Shown piece by piece: positions 8,934 to 16,408 of a DNA stretch of 44,554 bases; the stretch's first letter is position 1, and the number at the start of each line of letters is the position of its first letter. The stretch lies in assembly GCA_002968845.1 (NCBI GenBank), contig PVBG01000035.1, positions 1-44,554 of the forward strand. Direction: 5' to 3'. Position numbers and translations under genes: made by a program. This DNA is from Neorhizobium tomejilense (GTDB lineage: Bacteria > Pseudomonadota > Alphaproteobacteria > Rhizobiales > Rhizobiaceae). The notes under the pieces are model-generated. The model was not told where the DNA came from, searched no databases, and saw nothing but the letters and a program-made list of their open reading frames with translations.

Positions 8934-9395
8934 ATGAAGGACATCGACCGTCTCGACCGGAAAATCCTCCGCGCGCTCCAGAAAGAGGGGCGCCTGAGCA
9001 ATCTCGAACTCGCCGATCGCGTCTCGCTTTCACCCACGGCGACCGCCGAACGGGTCAAGCGGCTGACCCGCGAAGGATACATCACCGGTTATAGCGCTTT
9101 GCTGTCGCCGGAAAAGCTCGGGCGCAATCTGCTCGTCTTCGTGCAGGTCAAGCTCGACCGCACCACACCCGATGTTTTCGACGCCTTCGCCGCCGCGGTG
9201 AAGCGCAGCGACGACGTGATGGAATGCCACATGGTGGCAGGTGGGTTCGATTATCTGGTGAAGGCGCGGGTCGCCGGAATGGAGGCCTATCGGCAGTTCC
9301 TCTCGGAGGTGATTCTCCCGCTTCCGGGGGTCAGGGAAACCCACACCTATGCCGTCATGGAGGAAATTAAGGGAACCGGATATATCCCTGTATAA
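8934..9395 (+). CDS. putR: Lrp/AsnC-family regulator of proline catabolism
   Basis: This 153-residue protein has the Lrp/AsnC layout. An N-terminal winged helix (LDRKILRALQKEGRLSNLEL, then a recognition helix in SLSPTATAERVKRL) is followed by a RAM ligand-binding domain from about residue 65 on. It sits divergently from putA with a 110-base shared promoter, the arrangement known for PutR in alphaproteobacteria, where it activates putA in response to proline. The function is inferred from that arrangement. The Shine-Dalgarno sequence before the ATG is weak. Confidence 0.88.
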   Translation: MKDIDRLDRKILRALQKEGRLSNLELADRVSLSPTATAERVKRLTREGYITGYSALLSPEKLGRNLLVFVQVKLDRTTPDVFDAFAAAVKRSDDVMECHMVAGGFDYLVKARVAGMEAYRQFLSEVILPLPGVRETHTYAVMEEIKGTGYIPV

Positions 9396-9411
9396 ATCTT
9401 GAGCCGGTAAC

Positions 9412-9427
9412 TCCATGAATTCATGGA
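9412..9427. promoter_or_regulatory. 16-base perfect palindrome upstream of the LuxR gene
   Basis: TCCATGAATTCATGGA is a perfect 16-base palindrome 125 bases before the LuxR-family start and 17 bases after the putR stop. It has the size and symmetry of a lux-type box but does not match the known tra or lux box sequence. No run of T follows, so it is not an obvious terminator. Confidence 0.4.
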
Positions 9428-9551
9428 AATAAAGTGAGCCTGTATCGGAAAATGTGCCAATTTCTGCTGCAGCGCAGGAAATTTCGCTGGCTATTCAAAT
9501 CGATTTGTATATTTGTTAACGATCACATAACTCACCTGTCTGCTCGCCCGC

Positions 9552-10277
9552 ATGATCACTTTGGAACGGCAATCGATTCTGAACAGCGAGATTTCCGCCG
9601 CGGATTCGCGGGTGGAAATATTTGCTGCTCTGAAGCGCGTTGCCCACGAGTTCGGGTTTCGGCACATCACGCTTTTCGCCGCCACCAGAGCGGATGAGAC
9701 GCTTTTGTCGAGGATGATCGTCGAGACGACGCTGCCGGTAAGCTATGTCCAGGAATTTGACCGCCGCCGCCTTTTGAAGCTTTGTCCGGTTGCGCCGATC
9801 ATCTCGAAATCCGCCCTTCCCTACTGTTGGTCGATCGACGATCCCGAAAGCGTGCGCGGTTTCCCGGTTGCGGCTGAAATGGACGAATTGCAGCGCCGCT
9901 ACGACATCATCACCAGCGTCGCGATGGCGGTGCATTCGATCGATGGCGGCCGCTTCATGCTGCGCTTCGACGGCGTCCGGCATCGGCTGAGCCAGGTGGA
10001 ACTCAACGAGATCGGCATGATCGTGCTGCATGCGTTCGATGTCTTCGACAAGATCCGCCGCAGTGCCAGGACCGGTACCGCAGGACCCCTCACCACCCGC
10101 GAGCTGGAGGTCGTCCGCTGGACGGCGCAGGGCAAGACATCCTCGGAAATCGGCCGGATTCTTTCCCTCTCGGATCATACCGTTAACGCATATATGACCA
10201 ATGCCATAAAGAAACTGGATTGCGTCAACCGCACCCAGTTGGTAGCTAAGGCATTGAGATTGAGACTCATAGTGTAA
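9552..10277 (+). CDS. LuxR-family transcriptional regulator with atypical autoinducer pocket
   Basis: This 241-residue protein has an autoinducer-binding-type N-terminal domain (about 15-165) and a LuxR helix-turn-helix at about 178-241 (LTTRELEVVRWTAQGKTSSE, then SLSDHTVNAYMTNAIKKL). Aligned by eye to TraR, Trp57 becomes Tyr, Tyr61 becomes Phe and Asp70 becomes Cys. Pro71 and Trp85 are kept with exact spacing. The missing Asp normally bonds to the homoserine lactone amide, so this protein may bind another ligand. No luxI-type synthase is nearby, making it a LuxR solo. It appears co-transcribed with the PAS protein 38 bases downstream. The ribosome site is weak. Confidence 0.85.
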   Translation: MITLERQSILNSEISAADSRVEIFAALKRVAHEFGFRHITLFAATRADETLLSRMIVETTLPVSYVQEFDRRRLLKLCPVAPIISKSALPYCWSIDDPESVRGFPVAAEMDELQRRYDIITSVAMAVHSIDGGRFMLRFDGVRHRLSQVELNEIGMIVLHAFDVFDKIRRSARTGTAGPLTTRELEVVRWTAQGKTSSEIGRILSLSDHTVNAYMTNAIKKLDCVNRTQLVAKALRLRLIV

Positions 10278-10315
10278 GGTTGGGGCGTTATCTCCCGGCC
10301 TATGGGAGAAAAAGA

Positions 10316-10786
10316 TTGACGTTTTGGGTCGAACACACCGAAAAACGCGTCAATACTCAATACCGGGAAATGGGACTCTCTGCAGACGAGGTGGTTGAAC
10401 TCGCCTCGGCCTTCCGTTTTTACGGTTATTGGCGAATCGATCTGGACACCGGCCACTTCTTCGCGACGGAGGATGTCTGTCGCATCCTCGGCCTGGAACC
10501 GAAGGACGGTCCCCTGAACATGGTCGCCATCATCGCGCGAATCCATCCCGACGATATGCCGCAACTGATGGAAACCTTCGAGCGCGCCAGCGGCGAACGC
10601 CTGACCTATCACAACATCTACCGCGTCAAGGCCGATGCCGAGCGCTACAAATACGTTCGCAGCGTCGGCAAGTTCCGTGACAAGCCGGGCACGAGCGGCG
10701 AGGTCGTCGGCATGACCTACGAATTCTTTGCCGAACGTCCAGGCGTAACGTTCTTTCTCGACGAACCCGATCTCCCGAAAACCTGA
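10316..10786 (+). CDS. Stand-alone PAS-domain protein
   Basis: About 156 residues, almost entirely one PAS_3-type fold (ASAFRFYGYWRIDLDTGHFF through VRSVGKFRDKPG and GEVVGMTYEFF). No kinase, cyclase or DNA-binding domain is attached, so it likely passes a signal by protein contact. I use the TTG at 10316 because GGGAG lies seven bases before it. An ATG at 10370 would still leave the PAS core almost intact. It follows the LuxR gene on the same strand with no promoter that I can see, which suggests the two act together. The protein ends in an acidic, proline-containing tail. Confidence 0.7.
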   Translation: MTFWVEHTEKRVNTQYREMGLSADEVVELASAFRFYGYWRIDLDTGHFFATEDVCRILGLEPKDGPLNMVAIIARIHPDDMPQLMETFERASGERLTYHNIYRVKADAERYKYVRSVGKFRDKPGTSGEVVGMTYEFFAERPGVTFFLDEPDLPKT

Positions 10787-10817
10787 CTCCCTAAAAACCC
10801 AACCGGTGCCGGCCGGC

Positions 10818-11966
10818 TTACCGGTCCAGCACCGAGCGCAATTCCACCAGGTTCGAGCGGACCCGGAGAGTGTAGAAGCCCATCACCGCCAGATGGCTCG
10901 GCATGATCCAGCCGTCTTCGCGGCCGTTGGAGATGATCGCCGGCTGGATGCGCAGCGCCGACTTGAACTGCGACAGCGTATCGGTCCAGAGCGGCCCGAT
11001 ATTGCGCTCGCGGATCACCTGGGAGAAATCCGCGCCTGCCGCCGAAAGCACCGCATAATAACCGTAGAGCTGGCCGTAGGCGAACCAGAAGCGGTCGTCG
11101 GCACGCGTATCGAACCAGCCGGCATTGTAGTTCTCCGAACGCTCGCGCAGGATCGCCGACGTGCCGCCGAGATCGTTGGCGATCCGGTCGATGAACTGGA
11201 TCAGGTTGTCGGCCCGGCTGTCGAAGGTCGCGTTGCAGGTGGTCAGATCGGTATTGAAGGCCCTCAGCTTGCCGATCGCGGCGCGATAATAGCTCGGGGT
11301 CGGGGTCTTCGGCCCGAAGGGGCTCAGCCCGAAATACCAGGAATATTCGTCGAACTGCAGGTTGCCGCGGGCATCCTGGAGATTGTTGTTGATGCTCGAC
11401 GTGCCGCGCACGCGCCCGAGCGAATCGACGAGTTCCGTCGATGTGCGCCGCACTGCCTGATTGACGCCGCGCTGGAACGAGGCCTTGTTGTCGAGGAAGG
11501 GGGTGTGATCCCAGTCGATGCCGAAGAACCCGAGCCGATAGAGCAGCATCGAGGAAATCCAGGCATTCTGGTTGACGTTCATGTCGGTGAGATCGGCGGC
11601 CGCATCGACGATCGCCGACGACTGGCATTGCCTCGCCCCGGTCGCCGGAGCGGTCGCATTGGCGCTTGCAGGAGCAGTTGCCGGCAATTCCTGGCCTGCC
11701 TGCACGTTGCGCTCCGACCAGCGATAGCTGTCGACGAAATTCGGATTGAAATTGGTCCAGACCTGCGTCTGCCAGAAGAAATAGCCGTAGAGCCCGAACA
11801 TCAGCACCAGGAAGGCGAGGATGGGGCCCTTCACCATCCAGTGCCGCTGGCGATACCAGCCATGTGCGGCCATGAACGGCCAGACGATCCAGGCGATCAA
11901 CAGCCCTATGCCTCGCCCGACGGCCTGGCCGATCCCTTGAAAGAAGGCGGTAATCCGGTCGAGCAT
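10818..11966 (-). CDS. DUF2333 family inner-membrane protein
   Basis: This 382-residue protein begins with an amphipathic/hydrophobic segment (residues 12-33) and a clear membrane helix (GPILAFLVLMFGLYGYFFW, about 50-70). A large, probably periplasmic domain follows. The family is common in alpha- and gammaproteobacteria and has no assigned function. A low-complexity Ala/Thr stretch near residues 100-115 links helix to domain. I chose the ATG at 11966 because AAGGAG lies seven bases upstream. An upstream in-frame ATG would add 17 residues without a good ribosome site. It lies just downstream of the unknown helical gene on the same strand, so the two may be co-transcribed. Confidence 0.85.
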   Translation of the reverse strand: MLDRITAFFQGIGQAVGRGIGLLIAWIVWPFMAAHGWYRQRHWMVKGPILAFLVLMFGLYGYFFWQTQVWTNFNPNFVDSYRWSERNVQAGQELPATAPASANATAPATGARQCQSSAIVDAAADLTDMNVNQNAWISSMLLYRLGFFGIDWDHTPFLDNKASFQRGVNQAVRRTSTELVDSLGRVRGTSSINNNLQDARGNLQFDEYSWYFGLSPFGPKTPTPSYYRAAIGKLRAFNTDLTTCNATFDSRADNLIQFIDRIANDLGGTSAILRERSENYNAGWFDTRADDRFWFAYGQLYGYYAVLSAAGADFSQVIRERNIGPLWTDTLSQFKSALRIQPAIISNGREDGWIMPSHLAVMGFYTLRVRSNLVELRSVLDR

Positions 11967-12102
11967 CGCTGTCTCCTTGTGAGGCGGGGTGCATCCGATT
12001 TGGCGTGGCTCACACATATGTGCTCGGCGTCACAAGCACAACGGGGGCGCAACGTTTCGCCGCAACCGCTGGAAACGGCCGCGTTGCCGATCCTCGGCAG
12101 CC

Positions 12103-13047
12103 CTATTGGGACCGGATAAGCTTGAAGCCGAAAACGGCCGGCAGTCGAAAGCGACCCGTTCCGCCGTCGGCGTCGGCCGCCTCCCCCGCCGCCTCCGTGG
12201 GAAATCGCTCGGCAAATGCCTGATCGGCGCGATGCCGCCGGCGGTCGAGGCCGTGCAATGTCAGCAGCCCGCTTGAGAAGCGCTCGACCTCGGGGGCCAG
12301 ATGCGGAAAAAGGTCGGGCTTCAGGCCGACATCGCCACGCCCGCTGGCATCGGCGACAATCCGGTAGAGGATCAGAAGGTTTTCCGTGTCGGTGATCAGC
12401 TTGTGCAGAAGGATGTTGCAGGTGCCTACCCGGGCATTGAGCCCGGCGACGAAATCCTGGAAAACCTTGATCGCAGGTTCGGTGCGGCCGATCACGTCCA
12501 GGCCGGTCATTGCGGCACCGTCCTCGCCGCGCAGCTTTTCGATGATCTCCGGTCGGTGGTCGATGAGCGTCACCAGATCGCCCTCGCTCTCCTTCCGCTG
12601 CCCGATCAGGAAGTCACGCTCCTCGCGCACCAGACCGGCCAGCAGATCGGCACGCCGCAGAAGCTCCGCCAGCCGGTTGAGCGGCACGGGGCTGCGCCAG
12701 CGCGCCTGCTGGCGGCGGTGTCTGGCTGCCCCGGAAACGTAGCCGATCAACGTTTCGAAGCGGGTTGGCATCTCCCGATCGTCGAATTCCTGGGCGCAGA
12801 TGCCTATCTCGGCCGCCAGCCTCGCGACCAACCGGGCAGTTGCCGCCTCGACCGCCTGCCGCTCGGGCATCTCGGCCCTCAGCCGCTCGGCTTCCGCAGC
12901 CAGCTTCTCCTCATCCGGCAGGGCGAGATCCTGCGCGATTTCGGCAAGCAGGGACGAGACTGGGCGGAGCGCGTCGCGCATCGCAGTCAAAACGCCGCTG
13001 ATCCGCTCGATCTCGCCGTCGAAATTCTTAAAAGCCGCCACGCGCAT
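12103..13047 (-). CDS. Unknown predicted helical protein
   Basis: I do not recognise this 314-residue protein. It has no signal peptide and no membrane segment. It is rich in Arg, Glu, Ala and Leu and reads as long amphipathic helices (EKLAAEAERLRAEM, then AATARLVARLAAEIG), suggesting a helical bundle or coiled coil. The C-terminal 40 residues look disordered (TEAAGEAADADGGTGRF). It precedes DUF2333 on the same strand and codon use matches the neighbours. The ATG is only one base from GGGAG. A GTG two codons later has a better spacing, so the start is uncertain by two residues. Confidence 0.75.
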   Translation of the reverse strand: MRVAAFKNFDGEIERISGVLTAMRDALRPVSSLLAEIAQDLALPDEEKLAAEAERLRAEMPERQAVEAATARLVARLAAEIGICAQEFDDREMPTRFETLIGYVSGAARHRRQQARWRSPVPLNRLAELLRRADLLAGLVREERDFLIGQRKESEGDLVTLIDHRPEIIEKLRGEDGAAMTGLDVIGRTEPAIKVFQDFVAGLNARVGTCNILLHKLITDTENLLILYRIVADASGRGDVGLKPDLFPHLAPEVERFSSGLLTLHGLDRRRHRADQAFAERFPTEAAGEAADADGGTGRFRLPAVFGFKLIRSQ

Positions 13048-13140
13048 ACTCCCGCCACCGCAGGAGAAGATAACGCCCCCGCAAAATTATGCCACGCCGT
13101 CCCGCCTCGATTGCCGGGAAAAATTAGGAAATCCGGAAAA

Positions 13141-13587
13141 TCAAAGCCCGAGCTTGGCGATTTCCGCATCAAGGCGGTCCTTCGCCTTTTTCGGCATCTT
13201 GGCGCCCTTCACCGCGTCGAGATTGGCTGGGGCGTCTCCGACGACGATTACCGCGACCATGCCCATGCCGAAATGCGGCGTGCATTTGAAAACGTAGGCG
13301 CCCGGCTTGTCGGGTGTGAAGGAAATTTCCTGGCTGATCTTGCCTTTGATTTCAGCGGCGCCTTCCGGCACCAGGCCGGGCATCGAAACGACGTCATGCC
13401 CCTTGTCGACCGGCACGAACCTGATCGTATCGCCCGGCTGTGCCTTCACGGCCGCCGGCTCGAACACCATGGCCTCGCCATCGCTGCCCTTGTTGAGCAT
13501 CTTCACCTCGATTTTGGCGCTGAACGCCGGCAGGGCGAACAGGGCGAGGCTGGTGGCAAGGCTAAAGGTCTTGGTGGTCTTGCGCAT
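13141..13587 (-). CDS. Pseudoazurin (blue copper electron carrier)
   Basis: A 148-residue cupredoxin with a signal peptide cleaved after about residue 23 (ALFALPAFSA). The type 1 copper ligands are visible: His64 (KGHDVV), Cys102, His105 and Met110 in KCTPHFGMGM. The His-to-Cys distance of 38 residues is the same as in characterised pseudoazurins. It is periplasmic and usually passes electrons to nitrite or nitrous oxide reductase. No denitrification gene is in this window, so the partner is elsewhere. AGGAG lies eight bases before the ATG. An FNR/FixK-type box about 90 bases upstream points to low-oxygen control. Confidence 0.93.
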   Translation of the reverse strand: MRKTTKTFSLATSLALFALPAFSAKIEVKMLNKGSDGEAMVFEPAAVKAQPGDTIRFVPVDKGHDVVSMPGLVPEGAAEIKGKISQEISFTPDKPGAYVFKCTPHFGMGMVAVIVVGDAPANLDAVKGAKMPKKAKDRLDAEIAKLGL

Positions 13588-13673
13588 GCGGCGAACTCCT
13601 GCTGGGAACCACCGCCCGGTCGAGCCGGGACGTTTCGGATGTGATACTTGGACATGTTTTCCAGCCGCAGACT

Positions 13674-13687
13674 TTGACCAGAATCAA
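13674..13687 (-). promoter_or_regulatory. FNR/FixK-type anaerobox upstream of pseudoazurin
   Basis: TTGAC-CAGA-ATCAA matches the FNR/FixK consensus TTGAT-N4-ATCAA at nine of ten fixed positions. It is centred 93 bases before the pseudoazurin start, between that gene and the tdk stop. FNR/FixK/NNR control of pseudoazurin genes is known in other alphaproteobacteria. Confidence 0.6.
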
Positions 13688-13748
13688 TTTCGCCGCGTCG
13701 CCGCCGATTTCCGCTCCGTACGGTGAACGGCGGCTTAAGATTCGGGCG

Positions 13749-14330
13749 TCACTCGCAACGCATCTGATCTTCCCAGTGCCGCCGGCAGAGCGAAACGTAT
13801 TTCTCATTGCCGCCGACATTCACCTGGGCGCCTTCGCGCACCAGCTTGCCCTGCTCGTCCAACCTCACCACCATGGTCGCCTTGCGCCCGCAATGGCAGA
13901 TGGTGCGCACCTCGCGGAGCTCGTCGGCGATCGCCAGCAGTTCCAGCGAGCCGGGAAACAGCTTGCCCTGGAAATCCGTCCTCAAGCCGTAGGTCATCAC
14001 CGGGATGCCGACATGGTCGGAGATCCGTGCAAGCTGCCAGACCTGCTCGGGCGACAGGAACTGCGCCTCGTCGACGAACACGCAGGCGACCGGCTCCTCC
14101 GCATGCATCGCCTCGATGTCCGAAAAGAGGTCGTCGGACGGCCCGAAGGGAATGGCATCGGAGGAGAGCCCGATCCGCGAGGCGACCCGGCCCTGCCCGG
14201 CCCGATCGTCCAGCGATGCGGTGAAGATCGCGGTGCGCATGCCGCGCTCGCGGTAGTTATAGGATGCCTGAAGAAGCATCGTCGACTTGCCGGCATTCAT
14301 GGTGGCGTAGTGGAAATAGAGCTTGGCCAT
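13749..14330 (-). CDS. tdk: Thymidine kinase
   Basis: This 193-residue enzyme phosphorylates thymidine with ATP for dTMP salvage in the cytoplasm. It is a type II (TK1-like) kinase: P-loop MNAGKST at residues 11-17, FVDEAQFL as the Walker B/base-binding segment, and zinc-binding cysteines in ICHCGRK and SLCRRHW near the C terminus. I use the ATG at 14330 because AAGG precedes it and the family begins with AKLYFHY. A longer in-frame extension of 60 residues upstream has no family character and is not counted. Tdk is patchily distributed among alphaproteobacteria. Confidence 0.95.
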   Translation of the reverse strand: MAKLYFHYATMNAGKSTMLLQASYNYRERGMRTAIFTASLDDRAGQGRVASRIGLSSDAIPFGPSDDLFSDIEAMHAEEPVACVFVDEAQFLSPEQVWQLARISDHVGIPVMTYGLRTDFQGKLFPGSLELLAIADELREVRTICHCGRKATMVVRLDEQGKLVREGAQVNVGGNEKYVSLCRRHWEDQMRCE

Positions 14331-14527
14331 ATCTGCCTTCTGATCGCGATGGGGATTCGGGAAAAGCCGTCTTTGCCGAAAACCACAGGAAACTGTAGAC
14401 TGCGCAATGCTGGGGGAGAAAGTCACAAATGTCGCAAATGCCCCCCCTTCTCCGCCGCGAATGCGCGCGCTTGCCTCGGCGCAGCATATATTGATAATGG
14501 CGGGAACCATAAAAACGGGAGCAGCCC

Positions 14528-15484
14528 ATGCGCATGACTACCTCATTGAAGACCACGCTCGCCGCCGCCGTATCGATCCTCGCGATCGTCGGCACCGCAT
14601 CCGCCGCCGAACCGGAAGCCTGCAAGACCGTCCGCATCTCGGATGTGGGTTGGACGGACCTCGCCTCGACCAACGCCTCGTTCATCCAGGTTCTCGAAGC
14701 GCTCGGCTACAAGGCCGACGTCAAGACCCTCGGTGTTCCGGTCACCTATTCTTCCATGAAGAACAAGGATATCGACATCTTCCTCGGCAACTGGATGCCG
14801 GCCCAGCAGGGCGCCATCCAGCCCTATCTCGACGACAAGTCGATCGAGAGCATCGCCGTCAACCTCGAAGGCGCCAAGTACACGCTCGGCACCAATGCCG
14901 CCGGCGCCAAGCTCGGCATCAAGGACTTCAAGGACATCGCCACCCATAAGAAGGAACTCGACGGCAAGGTTTACGGCATCGAGCCCGGCAACGAAGGCAA
15001 CGGCATGATCGTGTCGCTGATCGAAGCCAACACCTTCGGCCTCAAGGGCTTCGAGGTTGTCGAATCCTCCGAGCAGGGCATGCTGACCCAGGTCACCCGC
15101 GCGGACAAGGAAGGCAAGCCGATCGTCTTCCTCGCCTGGGCGCCGCATCCGATGAACGTCGCCCATCAGATCACCTATCTCGCCGGCGGCGACGCCACCG
15201 TCTTCGGTCCGAACTACGGCGGCGCGACGGTCTATACCGTGGCGCGCGGCGGTTATGCCGCCCAATGCCCGAACGTCGGAAAACTCCTCAAGAACGTGAA
15301 GTTCTCGCTCGACATGGAAAACACCATCATGGGCAAGATCCTCAATGACGGCGAGGATGCCGACGACGCTGCCAAGGTTTGGCTGAAGGCCAATCCGAAG
15401 GTCATCGAGCCCTGGGTTGCTGGCGTCACCACCTATGACGGCAAGGACGGCCTCGCCGCCGTCAAGAAGGCACTCGGTCTCTAA
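14528..15484 (+). CDS. choX: Choline ABC transporter, periplasmic binding protein
   Basis: A 318-residue precursor with a signal peptide (TTLAAAVSILAIVGTASA). The body is an OpuAC/ProX-type type II binding protein: KTVRISDVGWTDLASTNASF, MPAQQGAIQPYL and WAPHPMNVAHQITYLAGGD. The aromatic residues needed to cage a quaternary amine are in these segments. It is the first gene of choXWV, the high-affinity choline uptake system of rhizobia that supplies glycine betaine and carbon. GGGAG lies eight bases before the ATG. A strong hairpin after its stop probably keeps this gene's message more abundant than the permease message. Confidence 0.92.
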   Translation: MRMTTSLKTTLAAAVSILAIVGTASAAEPEACKTVRISDVGWTDLASTNASFIQVLEALGYKADVKTLGVPVTYSSMKNKDIDIFLGNWMPAQQGAIQPYLDDKSIESIAVNLEGAKYTLGTNAAGAKLGIKDFKDIATHKKELDGKVYGIEPGNEGNGMIVSLIEANTFGLKGFEVVESSEQGMLTQVTRADKEGKPIVFLAWAPHPMNVAHQITYLAGGDATVFGPNYGGATVYTVARGGYAAQCPNVGKLLKNVKFSLDMENTIMGKILNDGEDADDAAKVWLKANPKVIEPWVAGVTTYDGKDGLAAVKKALGL

Positions 15485-15500
15485 CAGTCCTGAAAATGTT

Positions 15501-15528
15501 TCCGGGGCGGCGGATCGCCTGCCCCGGA
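15501..15528 (+). terminator. Hairpin between choX and choW
   Basis: TCCGGGGC and GCCCCGGA pair with an inner GGCG/CGCC and only one bulged base, giving a stem of about twelve pairs with a three-base loop. No T run follows. It fits an intercistronic processing or partial-termination element that lowers choWV relative to choX. Confidence 0.6.
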
Positions 15529-15547
15529 GCCCGCCCTTTCTCTCCCT

Positions 15548-16408
15548 ATGGACGGCAGTTTTCTCGTGGATTGGATCGCAGATCATCGAATACCTATAGG
15601 TTCCTGGGCGAAGGCGGTCGTTGACTGGTTGACGGCGAATGCCGACTGGTTCTTCGACTGGCTTTCTTCCGTTCTCCTGGGAGTGATCAACGGCCTTTTG
15701 TGGTGTCTTGCGGCGCCGCATCCGCTGTTCGTCATGGCCGCCATGGCCGGGCTTTCCTGGTGGCTGCGCCGTTCCCTCGTACTGGTGGCCTTCACCTTCC
15801 TCGGCCTGCTCCTGATCTTCAACCAGGGCTACTGGAAGGAAACCACCGAAACCCTGGCGCTGGTGCTCGCCTCGACCGCCGTCAGCATGGTGGTCGGCGT
15901 GCCGCTCGGCATCGCCGCTGCCCGCCGCCAATGGTTTTACGAAGCCATGCGGCCGGTCCTCGACCTGATGCAGACGCTGCCGAGCTTCGTCTATCTCATC
16001 CCGGCGCTGATCCTCTTCGGCCTCGGCATGGTTCCGGGCCTGATCGCCACCGTCATCTTCGCGATCCCGGCACCTATCCGCCTCACGCGCCTCGGCATCG
16101 TCTCGACCCCGAGTTCGCTTCGGGAAGCGGCCGTCGCCTTCGGCGCCACTCCGTCGCAGATCCTGCGCAAGGTGGAACTGCCCTTTGCCATGCCGCAGAT
16201 CATGGCTGGCCTCACCCAGACGATCATGCTGTCGCTGTCGATGGTCGTCATCGCGGCGCTGGTCGGCGCCAACGGCCTCGGCGTGCCGGTGCTCCGGGCG
16301 CTGAATACCGTGAACGTCGCCCGCGGCTTCGATTCCGGTCTCTGCATCGTCATCCTGGCGATCATCCTCGACCGCATGTTCCGCACATCGACGGGAGACG
16401 GCCAATGA
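15548..16408 (+). CDS. choW: Choline ABC transporter, permease
   Basis: A 286-residue inner-membrane protein with about six to seven hydrophobic segments, of the OpuAB/ProW binding-protein-dependent permease family. The EAA loop that contacts the ATPase reads REAAVAFGATPSQILRKVELPFAMP at about residues 195-219. It is preceded by the PSFVYLIPALILFGLGMVPG helix. The gene follows choX by 63 bases and its stop overlaps the choV start by four bases (ATGA), so the two are translationally coupled. Confidence 0.92.
   Translation: MDGSFLVDWIADHRIPIGSWAKAVVDWLTANADWFFDWLSSVLLGVINGLLWCLAAPHPLFVMAAMAGLSWWLRRSLVLVAFTFLGLLLIFNQGYWKETTETLALVLASTAVSMVVGVPLGIAAARRQWFYEAMRPVLDLMQTLPSFVYLIPALILFGLGMVPGLIATVIFAIPAPIRLTRLGIVSTPSSLREAAVAFGATPSQILRKVELPFAMPQIMAGLTQTIMLSLSMVVIAALVGANGLGVPVLRALNTVNVARGFDSGLCIVILAIILDRMFRTSTGDGQ

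Noticed and set aside
10802..10825. ACCGGT-bounded hairpin at the end of the PAS and DUF2333 genes, as a terminator
   Set aside because: It overlaps the DUF2333 stop codon, is partly self-paired in competing ways and has no T run.
15700..16404. An N-terminal extension of choV reaching back through choW
   Set aside because: It overlaps choW in another frame and has no ABC or membrane character. The ATG at 16405 with the ATGA overlap is the sensible start.
14543..16405. A 620-residue antisense frame opposite choX and choW
   Set aside because: Repetitive Arg/Asp/His composition, no motif, and it lies opposite well-supported genes.
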